Below, in pieces: positions 1 through 10,511 of a stretch of 64,000 bases of DNA. Source of the DNA: Verrucomicrobiales bacterium (GTDB lineage Bacteria; Verrucomicrobiota; Verrucomicrobiia; Limisphaerales; J093); assembly GCA_015075445.1 (NCBI GenBank), contig JABTUJ010000029.1, positions 62,001-126,000 of the forward strand. The letters run 5' to 3'. Below the pieces are notes generated by a model. That model was not told the DNA's origin. It saw only the letters and a program-made list of their open reading frames with translations, and did not search any database. Position 1 is the stretch's first letter. Each line of letters opens with the position of its first letter. The position numbers and the translations under genes are program-made.

Positions 1-846
1 CACGTCACCGAACCGCTCGCCTATCCCACGGATCTGGGCTACGCACCGGTGGTCTCCGGGGAACTCGAGACCGAACTCCAGGAAGGCAGCCGCGAACGCC
101 TGGTGGCCACCGTCGAGGATGTGCGCCGCACCGGCATCCCGGTCGAGGGCTGCCTCCGCGTCGGTCGGCCCCACACCGAGATCGCCGCCGCCGCCTGGGA
201 GCTCAAGGCCGATCTGGTCGTGGTCACCACCCACGGTTTCACCGGCCTCAAGCACGTCCTCCTGGGCAGTGTGGCCGAGCGCGTGGTCCGCCATGCCCCC
301 TGCCCCGTCCTGGTCGTCCGCGAGCAGCAACGCGAGTTTGTGCCACCCCCTGAACCCGCCGCCGGTGCCGAAGCCCCGCTGGCCGCGGAGGAACCGCTTC
401 GCCTCGAACGTTTGCTCGTCCCGGTGGACTTCTCCGCGCCTGCCGGCGCGGCACTCGGTTACGCGGGACATTTGGCACGGCAGTTCCAGGCGCGGCTGCT
501 GCTGGTCCACGTCACCGAACTCCCCTACCTCGACGCCCACCTGGCCGACGTCGACACCCGCGCCTTCGAGGAGAGCACCCGTCTGTCCAGCACCGAACAA
601 CTCGACCGCCTGGTGGCCGCACAGCGCGAGGCCGGCCTGACGGTCGAAGGCCGTTTGCTCACGGGCGCGGCCTGGCAGGAAACCGTCCGCGTCGCGCAGG
701 AAGACCAGACGCAGTTGATCGTCGCCGGCACCCACGGCTACACCGGGCTCAAACACGCCCTCCTCGGCAGCACCGCCGAACGCATCGTGCGCCACGCCCC
801 GTGCCCCGTCCTCGTCGTCCGGGCCCGCCACGCCCCGGAACCATGA
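1..846 (+). CDS. Universal stress protein, two tandem UspA domains (5' partial)
   Basis: A soluble nucleotide-binding stress protein built from two UspA domains. The frame is open from base 1, so the start of domain 1 lies outside the window. Each domain ends with the UspA nucleotide-binding pattern G-x2-G-x9-G-S: THGFTGLKHVLLGS at about 229-270 and THGYTGLKHALLGS at about 730-771, each followed by a CPVLVV strand. The halves are evident duplicates. A heptamer repeat tract begins right after the stop codon. Family membership is secure; what induces it is not visible here. Confidence 0.93.
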   Translation, partial: HVTEPLAYPTDLGYAPVVSGELETELQEGSRERLVATVEDVRRTGIPVEGCLRVGRPHTEIAAAAWELKADLVVVTTHGFTGLKHVLLGSVAERVVRHAPCPVLVVREQQREFVPPPEPAAGAEAPLAAEEPLRLERLLVPVDFSAPAGAALGYAGHLARQFQARLLLVHVTELPYLDAHLADVDTRAFEESTRLSSTEQLDRLVAAQREAGLTVEGRLLTGAAWQETVRVAQEDQTQLIVAGTHGYTGLKHALLGSTAERIVRHAPCPVLVVRARHAPEP

Positions 847-960
847 CCTTCGCCCTTCGAACTTCGCCCTTCGCCCTTCGCCCTTCGCCCTTCGCCCTTC
901 GAACTTCGCCCTTCGCCCTTCGCCCTTCGAACTTCGCCCCTCCCCTTCGCCCTTCGCCCT
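847..960. repeat. Heptamer short tandem repeat tract (TTCGCCC/TTCGAAC)
   Basis: About fifteen consecutive 7-bp units alternate between TTCGCCC and TTCGAAC, with one slightly broken unit near 940. It fills the gap between the stress protein and the convergent histidine kinase. Open frames across it are repeat artefacts. Other 7-bp tracts lie at 3829-3907 and 42344-42446. Confidence 0.9.
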
Positions 961-978
961 CCCCTCCGCCAGCGTCGC

Positions 979-3497
979 TCAACGCACGACCACCCCACCG
1001 CCCTCGGCGACGGTGTTTCCGCACGGAGCCGCGGGGGGCCCTCCCAGACGTTCCAGTTCCCTTTCCAGAAGAGGAACGCTGGCGCGGACCAGCCGCTGGA
1101 CGCCCTCAAACGCCGCCGCGAACTCCCCGGGATCACCCGCCCGCGCCGCCGTCTCCAATCCGCGCAGTCCCTCCTGCAGCGGCGCCAGGCCGAAGATCCC
1201 CGTGCTGCCCACGAGGGAATGCGCCATCCGCGCCCGTGCCTCCCCGGTGGCCAGTATAGGTAGACCCGCCAGTTGAGCCGGAACGTCCTGGAGGAACGCC
1301 TGCAGCAACTCCCGGGCAGCGTCGGTCCCCAGCTCCTCACAGAGCGTTCGCACTCCCGTCACGCCCGGATCGGGAGGCGCGGCAACCGCGTCACCGGCTG
1401 ACTGCCGCCCCGCCGCCGCCTGCAGGGCTTGCTCCAGCGCCGCCAGGGTCACCGGCTTGGCAATGTAGCCGTCCATCCCGGCTGCCAGGCATTTCTCCCG
1501 GTCGCCGCGCATGGCGTGGGCGGTCATGGCCAGAATCTGAAGCCGGCCCCTGCCCGGGAGCAGACCTTCCGCCTCCGCCTGGCGCAACGCCCGCGCCGCG
1601 GCGTACCCGTCCATGACCGGCATCTGACAGTCCATCAGCACCACATCATAGGGCGTCGCGGTCGCCGCCTGAACCGCCTCCTGGCCGTTGCCCACAAAGT
1701 CCGCGCGATCGCCCAGCTTCTCGAGCATCAACATCGCCAGGCGACGGTTCACGTCGTGATCCTCCGCCACCAGGATTCGCAGCGGCTGGCGACGCACCAG
1801 GTTCCCTGCCGGCGAACGCCCGTTCTGCCCGCGGTTGGCGTGCGGCGAGGGCACACCCAGCAGGCTCACCAACTGGTTGAACAGCGGCGACTGGCGCACC
1901 GGCTTCACCAGCGTTCCGTCGAACAAACCCATCGGCAACGTCCCCGGCAGATGGAGCTCGGAGGGCGCCACCATAAGCAGGAGCTTCATCCCGGCCCGGC
2001 CCGGCTCCGCCCGCAGCACTTCCGCAAACCCGCGCCACTGATCCTCGCCCAGCCGCGTGTCCACCAGCACAACACGGTGGCCGGCGTTCTGGGCCCGCGC
2101 CTTGCGCAACGTCTGCAGCGCCGGCATCACCGCGCCAACCCCCGTGCCCGTGCCTCCCCACGCCGTCAGCCGCCCCAGCACCGACTCGCGCGTCGGCGCG
2201 CTCGGCGTCACCACCAGGACCCGCATCCCCGCAAAAAGCGGCTCCTCTTCCCCTCCGGGCGGGTCTCCCGCCACCGGCAACCAGAGCTCAAACCCGAAAC
2301 AGCTCCCCCGCCCCGGCGCACTCTCGAGGTCAATATCCCCCCCCATCGCCTGCACCAGACGCCGCGAGATCACCAGCCCCAAACCCGTTCCCCCATGCCG
2401 CCGCGTCGTCGACGGATCCACCTGCGAGAACGGCCGGAACAGCCGCCGCTGATCCGTCGGCGCAATCCCCATGCCGGTGTCCCGCACCTCAAAACGGAGA
2501 CGCGCCCGGCCCTCCGTACCACCGCGCGAGTCCACCCGTAACACCACCTCCCCGGTGTCCGTGAACTTGATCCCGTTGCCCAGCAGGTTCACCAGCACCT
2601 GCCGCAACCGGCCGTCATCACCCCGCACGCGCGCCGGCACCAAAGGGTCGATCACCGCCGCCAGCTCCAGCCCCCGGCGCCGCCGCGCGCGGGGCCAGCA
2701 GCTCCATGACCCTGTCCCCAAGCTCCCGCACCCCAAACTCCTCCTCCTCGAGCGTCAGGCGCGTCGACTCGAGCTTGGAGAAGTCCAGGATGTCGTTGAT
2801 GATCTCCAGCAGTGCCTCCCCGTTGCGCACCGCTTCGACCAGCTCCCGTTGCCGCCCATCCAACGGGGTGTCCAGCAGCAACCCGGTCATCCCGATGACG
2901 CTGTTCATCGGCGTCCGGATCTCGTGGCTCATGTTCGCGAGGAACTCGCTCTTCGCGAGGCTCGCCGTCTCGGCCCGCATCGCCATCTCCTGGCTCCGGG
3001 CCAGGGCAGCCTCGAGCTGCTTGTTGGCCTCCCGCTCGTCGCGCACCGCCCGCTCCGCCTCCTCGCGGGCCGCAATCATGCCGGTGACATCCACGAAGGA
3101 TTCCACCCGCCCGTGACCCGCCCTGCCTCATCCCGCAGGCACTCTGCGTTCTTGATCACCACCAACTCCCGCCCCTCCCGGGTCCGTAAACGCCCCTCCA
3201 GCCCTCGAATCTCCCCGGGGCCAGCCGGTTCGAAGACGGCGCAGTCCGCCGCGCACCCCCCCGCGCGAGCAGGGCGCAGGAGCGACCCACGACTTCCTCC
3301 GCCGCATACCCCGTGATCTCACAGAAGGCGCGGTTCACCGCCGTGATCCGCTGGTCTGCGTCCACCGTGAAGATGGCGGCCGCCGCCGTGTCAACAAGGG
3401 TCCGCAGAAGCCCGTCCGGCACCGAATGCTGCCCCAGCCCCCCGGACACAGCCGTTCGGTCCCCGTTCCATTTCCCCCTCTGCGCAACAGAGTTCAT
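979..3497 (-). CDS. Hybrid sensor histidine kinase (PAS-HisKA-HATPase-REC-REC-HPt), frame broken
   Basis: A multistep phosphorelay kinase. Reading from 3497: a PAS domain (3497 to about 3130), HisKA with the H-box FLANMSHEIRTPMNSVIGM near 2950-2890, HATPase with the N box around 2590 and G-box GTGLGL near 2380. Then comes a REC-like domain lacking a clear phospho-Asp, a canonical REC (LVAEDHD, VVLMDCQMPVMDG, Asp near 1635) and a C-terminal HPt with AHSLVGSTGIFG near 1200. No membrane segment is seen, so it is probably cytosolic. The frame changes near 3270, 3125 and 2690; the pieces join into one protein if single bases are restored. Whether these are consensus errors or real decay cannot be settled here. 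The start at 3497 (ATG) is the first Met before the PAS. Confidence 0.85.
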
Positions 3498-3930
3498 CGA
3501 CGCATGACCGGCCTCCGCTCGCTACCGCGACCCCGGTCCTCACCATTCGCCCCCAGGCTACACCGCGAGAGACAGGTCGCGCAAGCCATTTGGCCTCAGC
3601 GTGTTTGCTCACGCATCGACGCGTACGTTGCCCCGCCAAGGGCCGGAGTGCAGAGGGAAGAAGGAAGAATGCAGAAGGGGAATCCAGCCTGCTGCTTCCT
3701 CCCCGCAGAGGCCGCGAGATGCCAGGACACGCCACGCGCCGCGTGTCCCGCCGAGGGCAGCAGCCTCCGCACCGTCCGGCAGACCGTCCCTCCTGGGGCC
3801 GGGTTAGCCCCCCCCTGCCATCCTGGTACTTCCCGCCTGGAACTTCCCGCCTGGTACTTCCCGCCTGGAACTTCCCTTGAGCTTTGAATTTTGAATTTTG
3901 AGCTTTGATCCGGCTCCCGGTCGCCCCCGG
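3498..3930. other. Intergenic stretch with 7/14-bp repeats
   Basis: No gene is supported in these 433 bases between the divergent kinase and the DUF1579 gene. The only structure seen is the repeat tract at its right end. Confidence 0.6.
3829..3907. repeat. Two adjacent heptamer-based repeat tracts
   Basis: First a 14-bp unit made of two heptamers (TTCCCGC plus CTGGAAC or CTGGTAC) repeats about four times. It is followed directly by heptamers TTTGAAT, TTTGAAT, TTTGAGC. The second tract abuts the 3' end of the DUF1579 gene. Confidence 0.85.
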
Positions 3931-4434
3931 CTACTTCTTCCGGACGTACTCGATCGTCAGCATCGGGGTCGCCTGTCCGTCCGCATCCACCACGTGCATC
4001 GTGAACGTCTGGCGGTCTGCATCCGGAAAGTGCGTGACGTTCTTGTACTTCACCGGCTTGCCGTCGGGACCCGGCCCCTCCCCGAACATCGTCAGCGTCT
4101 TCTTCTCCGCGTCCATCGTGCCCTCCAGCAGCAGCGGCCGCGGGCTCATCGAGTCCACCCACACGCTCACGTACTTCTTCTTCACCGGGTCGTACCCGTC
4201 GAACCCGCGCCCGTGGAACTTCATGCCGCCGAACTCCGCCCGGAAGTCACTGGCCAGCCACAGGCCGCCACACTCCATCTTCAACGTCATCGTGCCCTTC
4301 GAATCGCCCTCGGGCGACTTGACCGTGGCGATCCATTCGCCCTCATGCCGCTTGAGCGCCTCGTGCTCGGGCCCCGGCCCGGGCATCTCCTGCGCCAGGC
4401 CCACCCCACCGCCCGTCACCAGCACCGCCGCCAC
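3931..4434 (-). CDS. DUF1579 family exported protein
   Basis: A 167-aa protein of the DUF1579 family, whose members are small beta-rich proteins of unknown function. The hallmark segments are present: HEGEWIATVKSPEGDS near the N-terminus, SDFRAEFGGMKFHGRGFDGYD, KYVSVWVDSMS and a C-terminal FTMHVVDADG. The N-terminus is hydrophobic and ends in a possible signal-peptide cleavage (GLAQ-E). The start is a GTG at 4434. An ATG at 4477 lies in another frame, so one missing base upstream would give a fuller signal peptide. No operon partner. Confidence 0.85.
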   Translation of the reverse strand: MAAVLVTGGGVGLAQEMPGPGPEHEALKRHEGEWIATVKSPEGDSKGTMTLKMECGGLWLASDFRAEFGGMKFHGRGFDGYDPVKKKYVSVWVDSMSPRPLLLEGTMDAEKKTLTMFGEGPGPDGKPVKYKNVTHFPDADRQTFTMHVVDADGQATPMLTIEYVRKK

Positions 4435-4665
4435 AACCCCAAACCGACCGTGACTTCCCCGCGAATCTTGTCGTCATAAACAGTTGAGTTGATGTGATTG
4501 ATTAAGAACAGTTCGCGCGCACTCTCCCGGGACCCGTCCCCAAAGTCAAGCAGCCTCCTGGCGGCCCTGCCTCAAACCGACTTCCGTTCATTGGGAGGCG
4601 GCTGCCTTGCGGTGCAGGCAGTCTGGACTTGCGCGACCGGCGGGCGGGCGTTACTGGCATCGGGC

Positions 4666-7187
4666 ATGACCTCTTATTCCGCAACTGCCGCCGTTCCGAC
4701 CGGGCATGGCCCGAATCCCTGGGGGGCCTGCTATCGGCTCTCGAACGGGCTCGCCGCCGGTCTCATCGCGGGCCTGTTGAGCCTGTTCCCGGTCCAAGCG
4801 GCCGCGCCCCCTGCCCTGCCGGGCACAACGCCGCTCACTGGGGCCGCCGAGCGCGACCTGGCCGCCGACATGGTCCATGGCATCAGCCGGTATCTGGACC
4901 GCGAACGCGACGCCCTCCCGGGGCAACGGGCGGCCCGCGCGAAGACGTCGGCGGCGGAACCGCAGGCACAAGCCGCCGCCGCTCCCTCACCACCCGTGGG
5001 CAACCTCTGGTTGGACCGGCTGTTGGCGCAGGCCGGGACCAATCGCGCCCGGCTCCAACACATCCTGGGCATCCGCGATCCGCGCGAGCCCGTCCAGATG
5101 CGGTTGGTGGCCGCGGTGCCGGCGCCACCCACCGACGCAGCCGTGGCGACGCCGGGCGAGGTGGGGCGTGGCCCGGGCTATCGCATCCTGGCGGTGGCGT
5201 GGAATGTCTTTCGCGGTGTGGAAGGCGAAGGACTCCTGCTGGTGCCCGACCGCCCGCCTCGCGCGGATGTCATCGCGCTGCCGGACTGCGACTGGACGCC
5301 CGAACAACTGGTGGGCCTGCAGCCTGGCCTACCCGCCGAAGAGCAGTTCGCCCGCCGGTTGGCCGAACACGGGTGTCGCGTGCTGGTACCCGCGCTGATT
5401 GACCGGAGCGACCGCTTTGCCGGCAACCCCGGGGTGCGCCAGGTCAAGCACAGCCAGCGCGAAACCCTCTGGCGCGCGGCGTATCAGATGGGACGAACGC
5501 TTGCGGGTTACGAGATCCAGAAGGTCCTCGCGGCCGCGGACTGGCTCGAGGCCACGCGCCAGGGAAGCGCGGAACCGGGCAATCTGGCGGACTGGCTGCG
5601 GCTGCGGGCCACGGCTCCGGAGGGCCTGCAGAGCCTCGGACTGGTCGGCTACGGCGAGGGCGGCATGATCGCCCTGTACGCGGCCGCGCTTGACGAGCGT
5701 TTCCGCAGCACGGTCGTGAGTGGTTACTTCGGGCCACGGGAGCGGCTGGCCGACGAACCGATCTACCGGAACGTGTGGTCGCTCCTCCGCGACTTCGGCG
5801 ATGCCGAGATCGCCCGACTCATCTTGCCGCGCGGCTTGTGGATCGAGTACGGCCGGTACCCGGAGGTCACGCACACCGACCAGCACGGGGGTGCGCCCGG
5901 CCGGCTCTGGCGCCCCACCGCGGCCGCCGTGCGGGCCGAGGTCGAACGCGCCCGGTTCGGCGACGGCCCGCCCGACTTCCTCGATGTTGGTGGGGACGCA
6001 GTGGGTGATTGGGCGACGCTGAAGCGGTTCTACCGGCAACTGCAACCGCACGGCGAGTCCCTGCCCCAGACGCCGGGCGAAGCGCCCCGCCCCGCCGCCG
6101 CCCTGCCGGATCCCGCCGCCCGCACGTTGCGTCAGTACCGCCAGATCCTCGAAGACACCCAGCACTTGATGCGCGAGGCCGAGTACACCCGGCGCGAGTT
6201 CTGGCGTCAGGCCGACTTCAAGACCGCAGCCGGGTTCACGAACTCCGCGGCCGGGTACCGGGATTACTTCGCCCGCGAGATCGTCGGTCCGATCCCGCCC
6301 GCCTCCCTGCCGCCGGCCCCCCGCAGTCGATGGCTGTACGAGACCAACGGCGTGCGGGGCTACGAGGTGGTGCTGGACGTGCACCCCGACGTCTTTGCCT
6401 ACGGGATCCTGTGCGTGCCGGTGGCTGCGCTGCCGCACCCCGCCACAGGCCGGCCGGCGGGACGCCGCCCGGTTGTCGTCTGCCAACACGGTCTCGAAGG
6501 CCGGCCGCGCGACGTGGCCCACCCGGACGTCCAGAACAGCGCCTATCACCAGTATGCGTTCCGGCTGGCCGAACGCGGATTCGTCACGTTCTCGCCCCAG
6601 AACGCGTACCTCGGTGGGACCCGGTTCCGGCAGGTACTGCGTCAGGCGCAACCGCTCGGCCTGACGCTGTGGTCCTTCATCGTCCGGCAGCACGAAGTGA
6701 TCACGGACTGGCTGGCGTCGCTCGACTATGTCGATCCGGAGCGCATCGCGTTCTACGGCCTGAGCTATGGCGGCAAGACGGCCATGCGGGTTCCGGTGCT
6801 GGTGGACCGTTACTGCCTCAGCATCTGTTCCGCGGACTACAACGAGTGGATCTGGAAGAACGTGTCCGCCCGCGCGCCGTACTCGTATCTGTGGACCATC
6901 GAATACGACATGCCGGAGTTCGATCTCGGCAACACCTTCAACTACGCCGAGCTGAGCTGGCTGATCTTCCCCGGCCCTTCATGGTCGAGCGGGGGTCACG
7001 ACGACGGCGTGGCGCCCGACGAATGGGTGGCCTATGAGTTCGCCAAACCCGCCGGCACTACGTGAAGCTCGGGTTCGGGGAGCGGGCCGCGATCGAGTTC
7101 TTCGACGGGCCCCACTCGATCCACGGCGTGGGCACGTTTGAGTTCCTCGCCCGGACGCTGGGCTGGCCCGCCGCCACGCCGCGCTAA
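4666..7187 (+). CDS. Large secreted double alpha/beta-hydrolase (dienelactone hydrolase/acetyl xylan esterase type), late frameshift
   Basis: About 840 aa with a signal peptide (LIAGLLSLFPVQAAA). Two alpha/beta-hydrolase domains are visible. The first, roughly residues 180-430, has GYGEGG where a nucleophile elbow G-x-S-x-G would be, so Glu replaces Ser and the domain may be inactive. The second has the oxyanion segment VVVCQHGLEG and the elbow GLSYGG near base 6765, the expected Ser nucleophile. The frame stops at 7065, but the adjacent frame continues RHYVKLGFGERAAIEFF and FDGPHSIHG, which supplies the catalytic His, and ends at 7187. A single-base slip near 7050 is therefore likely. ATG 4666 is preferred over the upstream TTG at 4498 because the signal peptide follows it. 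The substrate is unknown; esters of polysaccharides are plausible. Confidence 0.75.
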
Positions 7188-7472
7188 CTCACCGCCACCA
7201 GCGAAACACGCCGTCCCTGGTCGTCGCGCGTCGCCCCCATGGCGCGCGGGTCGGTGGTGAGGTGACCATCCACCAGAAACGCGTACCGATGATGGCCGTG
7301 GCGAAGTTCGGCCACGAGAAACCAGCCGCCGTCGGCCATCCGCTCCATGGGATGCGCGGTCGGGTTCCACTGATTGAAGTCGCCCACCAGACTGACGGAC
7401 TCGGCCTGGGGCGTGGCACACGAAGTTGACGCCTCGCAGGTTGCGGTGGGCACTGTAGCGGTCGCGGTTCAT
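7184..7472 (-). CDS. Glycogen-recognition (CBM48/AMPK-type) domain protein, one frameshift
   Basis: A small protein of about 95 aa consisting of one glycogen-binding domain, shown by SVSLVGDFNQWNP, the following PMERMADGGWF and the strand YAFLVDGHLTTDP. Such stand-alone domains are common in Verrucomicrobiota and are thought to bind glycogen-like alpha-glucan. The N-terminal piece MNRDRYSAHRNLRGVNFVCH lies in another frame from 7472, and the domain itself in the frame of 7453. Joining them near 7415 gives a normal protein. Its stop overlaps the hydrolase stop in a convergent CTAA. Confidence 0.8.
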
Positions 7473-7505
7473 CAGGGGTGGAAAATGCCCGGGGCAGCGG
7501 CGGGC

Positions 7506-8536
7506 TCAGGACAACAGGTTCTCGAGGAGGATGAGGGCGGCGCGGCGGACCTGCTCAGACTGGGTCTCGAGCCGGCGGTAGCGTTCGGCCCAGTCCGCCT
7601 GCTCGGCATGCAACTCGCGCCACACGCTCTTCAGGACGCGTTCGGTGCGTTCGACCTGCTGGACCGCGGAAGCGAAGGATTCGCGTCCCTCCTCCAGATC
7701 CGAGATGTTCCCCACGGAAAACCGCGTGATGCGCTTCCCGGTCTGGACCGCCCGCAGCAGCACGACCACCGTCTGCTCATAGGCATACCAGCGGCGGTGG
7801 AGCATCTCGCCCAGGAACGCATGGCGGATGGCAAAGAACTCGGAGCGTGGCCGCTCGGTGTACTGGCGGATCTCGCGCCCTTCGTTCGGGAACCAGTTGT
7901 ACAGGAGCGCGAAGGTCCCATGCGTGTCGATCAACTGCTTCGGGTTGTTGTGGTCGGCCTCGATCTCCCCGACGCAGATGTCCTGCCCCAGTTCGATGCA
8001 GATCTCCGGCAGGTCATGCAAGCGACTCAACACCTCCTGTCCCACCGGGCTCCGTAGTTGAAGTCGCCGGGGATCAGCCAGTAAACGTCGTCAGGCCCGC
8101 CCAACTCGTAAGCCCGGCCCAGCCCGGCGTACCACATCTGGCACGTGTCCACACACCAGGCGTCCAGCACGTCCGAGCACCGGGCCACGATGTCGCGGTG
8201 AAACGCTTCAAAGCGCGGCTTCCCCTGCAGGCTGGCGTGGGTCTTCCGGTCCAGGACTGTGATCGGCCGGGCGTACGTCTCCCGTTGCGCGTCCAGGCGG
8301 GCGACCAGTCCATAGAGCGTCTCGAGATCCCCGTAGTCCTCCGGCGGACGGAACGGATAAACGACCACGGGATGAATCAGGCGCTTGGCCCCTCCTGCGG
8401 CCGGCGGTCTGACCTTGGTGGCTTGGCTTTTTTTCACGGTGCAACTCTCCGGCACAACCGTCTGTCCCACCGACCCGAACACGACCATCCGCGCCCTGGC
8501 TCGCGTCCTCCGGGACGCGGACAGATACAAAAGCAA
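7506..8536 (-). CDS. Conserved-looking protein of unknown function, split by a frameshift
   Basis: Two abutting minus-strand frames (8027-8536 and 7506-8045) read as one protein of about 340 aa if joined near 8040. The first half ends DDVYWLIPGDFNYG and the second begins QEVLSRLHDLPE. Visible features are a VVVYPFRPPEDYGD segment near the N-terminus, VDTCQMWYAGLGRAYELG in the middle, KQLIDTHGTFALLYNWFP, and an alpha-helical Glu/Arg-rich C-terminus. No signal peptide or membrane helix. I do not recognise the family; a glycosyltransferase-like or nucleotide-dependent enzyme is only a guess. The true start may be downstream of 8536, since the first 40 residues look non-conserved. Confidence 0.6.
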
Positions 8537-8585
8537 AACCGGGAACCGCCGGATGGCTGCCCCCGGTTCGGGAACTCACTGGAAC

Positions 8586-8945
8586 TCAATAACGCTCGCG
8601 CCGGCCACCGCCGCCGCCGCCACCACCACCACCACCACCGCCGTAGTCTCGTCGGGGCCCGCGGCGGAAGCCGCCACCGCCACCCGGGGGTCGCTCTTCC
8701 TTGGGCCGGGCGATGTTCACGGTCAAGGCCCGGTTATCCAGCATGGCGCCGTTCAGGGCTTGAACGGCTTTCTCCGCCTCTTCCGCCGTACTCATGGTGA
8801 CGAACCCGAACCCCCGCGGGCGACCGCTGACGCGGTCCACCATGAGGTTGGCCTCGACCACCACGCCATGCGCGGCAAAGGCATCGTGCAGGTCATTCTC
8901 GGTGACGTTGTAGGACAGATTGCCCACAAACAGTTTGTTGTTCAT
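8586..8945 (-). CDS. RRM-domain RNA-binding protein with Gly/Arg-rich tail
   Basis: A 119-aa protein of the bacterial RRM family. RNP2 (LFVGNL) lies at residues 5-10 and RNP1 (RGFGFVTM) at about 44-51. After the RRM comes a long glycine tract ending in GRRERY, like the glycine-rich tails of cyanobacterial Rbp proteins. It probably binds single-stranded RNA in the cytoplasm, perhaps under cold or stress. The 270-bp leader to 9214 carries no gene and may hold its regulation. The glycine tract is encoded by CCACCGCC-type repeats, so its length may vary. Confidence 0.93.
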   Translation of the reverse strand: MNNKLFVGNLSYNVTENDLHDAFAAHGVVVEANLMVDRVSGRPRGFGFVTMSTAEEAEKAVQALNGAMLDNRALTVNIARPKEERPPGGGGGFRRGPRRDYGGGGGGGGGGGGGRRERY

Positions 8946-9214
8946 CCGTGCTGAGCTGTCGTTGGGGGCAGACCGCTGATTCAGAATGTTCCCGACCGTC
9001 GGGTTTCAAATCATCACTGAACGCCGTTCAACTGAAGATTCACCATGCCGTGGAAGAGACAAGCTTGCCAAACGACGGTCCCAGATGCTGCGGATCAGCG
9101 GTCCGAAAGCAAGCCCGTTTTTCCCGCCCCGGTTGCGGCGGCTGCGGCGAGGGAACCGACAACCCCGGCCCGGCGCTTGCCTCCCGCCGGGGCCTTGGCT
9201 AGCGTCCGCCGCCG

Positions 9215-10465
9215 ATGGCTGACTCCTACATCCAAGATCTCTTCGCCGAACGCATTGGCGGGCGGCAGTACGGCAAGTCGACCGCGATCTACAAGTTCGA
9301 GAAGATCAAGCGGGCCAAGCGCGCCGCGCTTGAAGCGCATCCGGGCGCGGAGATCATCGACATGGGCGTCGGTGAACCGGACGCCATGGCCTTCCCCGAG
9401 GTGGTGGCCCGGCTGTGCGAGGAGGCGCGCCGGCCGGAGAACCGCGGCTACGCCGACAATGGCGACGCCGCCCTCAAACAGGCCGCGGCCCGCTATCTCG
9501 AACAGGTCTGCGGCGTGCCAGGCATCAGCCCGGACACCGAGGTCATCCACTCCATCGGCAGTAAGGCGGCCCTCTCCATCCTGCCCGCCGCGCTGGTCAA
9601 CCCCGGAGACGTCGTCCTGATGACCACCCCGGCTACCCGGTCTTCGGCACCCACGCGATGTACTTCGGCGGCCGGGTCTACAACCTCCCGCTCACCGAGG
9701 ACCGGCAGTTCCTCCCCGACCTCGACGCCGTCCCCGCGAGGTTGTCGAGAAGGCCAAGGCGCTCGTCATCAATTACCCGAACACCCCACCGGCGCCTCGG
9801 CCACCCCGGACTTCTTCGCCCGGGTGGTGCACTTCGCCCGCCAACATCGCCTCGTGGTGATCTCCGACGCCGCCTACGCCGCCCTGGTCTTCGAAGGACA
9901 GCCGCTCAGCTTTCTGGCCACAGCGGGCGCCAGGGAGGTCGGAGTCGAACTGCACTCGACCAGCAAGAGCTTCAACATGACCGGCTGGCGCTGCGGGTTC
10001 GTGGCCGGCAACGAGCGGCTCGTCCGGGCCTACGGCGACGTGAAGGACAACACGGATTCGGGCCAGTTTCTCGCCGTCCAGCACGCCGCGGCCTACGCCT
10101 TCGACCATCCGAGATCACCCGGCAGATCGCCGCCAAGTACTCGCGCCGCATGGACGGCCTGGTCAGCACCCTCCGCGCCGCCGGCTTCGCTGCCCGTAAA
10201 CCGCGCGGTTCCTTCTTCCTGTACGTCAAAGGCCCCCACGGCCGTGCGCCTGGCCGACGGCACGGTCCTGCCGTTCCGCACAGCCGAGGAGGTTTCGCAA
10301 TGGCTGATCTCCGACCGCTTGGTGTCCACCGTGCCGTGGGATGAGGCGGGCGCCTACCTGCGGTTCAGCGTGACCTTCATGGCGCGGGACGAAGCGGACG
10401 AGCAACGCGTGTTGGGTGAAGTGGCCCGCCGCTTCGGGCAGGTGAAGTTCGAATTTGGCGCGTGA
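9215..10465 (+). CDS. dapL: LL-diaminopimelate aminotransferase, several frameshifts
   Basis: A PLP-dependent fold-type I aminotransferase that converts tetrahydrodipicolinate to LL-diaminopimelate in lysine and peptidoglycan synthesis. The start MADSYIQDLFAERIGG, IIDMGVGEPD, the PLP-lysine segment STSKSFNMTGWR near 9960 and the end STVPWDEAGAYLRFSV match the DapL type found in Verrucomicrobiota and Chlamydiae. The frame breaks near 9630, 9740, 9785, 10105 and 10240, and the protein continues perfectly in the neighbouring frame each time. Examples are TTP then YPVFGTHAM, NYPN then NPTGAS, DHP then EITRQI. Most breaks lie in or beside C runs, so consensus deletions are more likely than a dead gene. 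The gene is essential in organisms that use this route. Confidence 0.88.
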   Translation: MADSYIQDLFAERIGGRQYGKSTAIYKFEKIKRAKRAALEAHPGAEIIDMGVGEPDAMAFPEVVARLCEEARRPENRGYADNGDAALKQAAARYLEQVCGVPGISPDTEVIHSIGSKAALSILPAALVNPGDVVLMTTPATRSSAPTRCTSAAGSTTSRSPRTGSSSPTSTPSPRGCREGQGARHQLPEHPTGASATPDFFARVVHFARQHRLVVISDAAYAALVFEGQPLSFLATAGAREVGVELHSTSKSFNMTGWRCGFVAGNERLVRAYGDVKDNTDSGQFLAVQHAAAYAFDHPRSPGRSPPSTRAAWTAWSAPSAPPASLPVNRAVPSSCTSKAPTAVRLADGTVLPFRTAEEVSQWLISDRLVSTVPWDEAGAYLRFSVTFMARDEADEQRVLGEVARRFGQVKFEFGA

Positions 10466-10511
10466 GCGTCGTCGCTCTTCGCTGGCCCGGACGGCTGCCC
10501 CGGGCCGCGGC

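Noticed and set aside
801..1340. Open frames across the heptamer tract
   Set aside because: Produced by TTCGCCC repeats, with no domain and no codon pattern.
1429..2541. 370-aa plus-strand frame opposite the histidine kinase
   Set aside because: Gln/Arg/His-rich shadow of the kinase gene, no start signal or domain.
5329..6693. 454-aa minus-strand frame opposite the hydrolase
   Set aside because: Shadow of a high-GC gene; opposite strand has clear catalytic motifs.
8610..8650. Triplet-repeat locus in the RRM gene as a separate element
   Set aside because: It simply encodes the Gly tail typical of the family.
9215..10465. Programmed frameshifting in dapL
   Set aside because: Five slips at different short homopolymers are not a programmed pattern.
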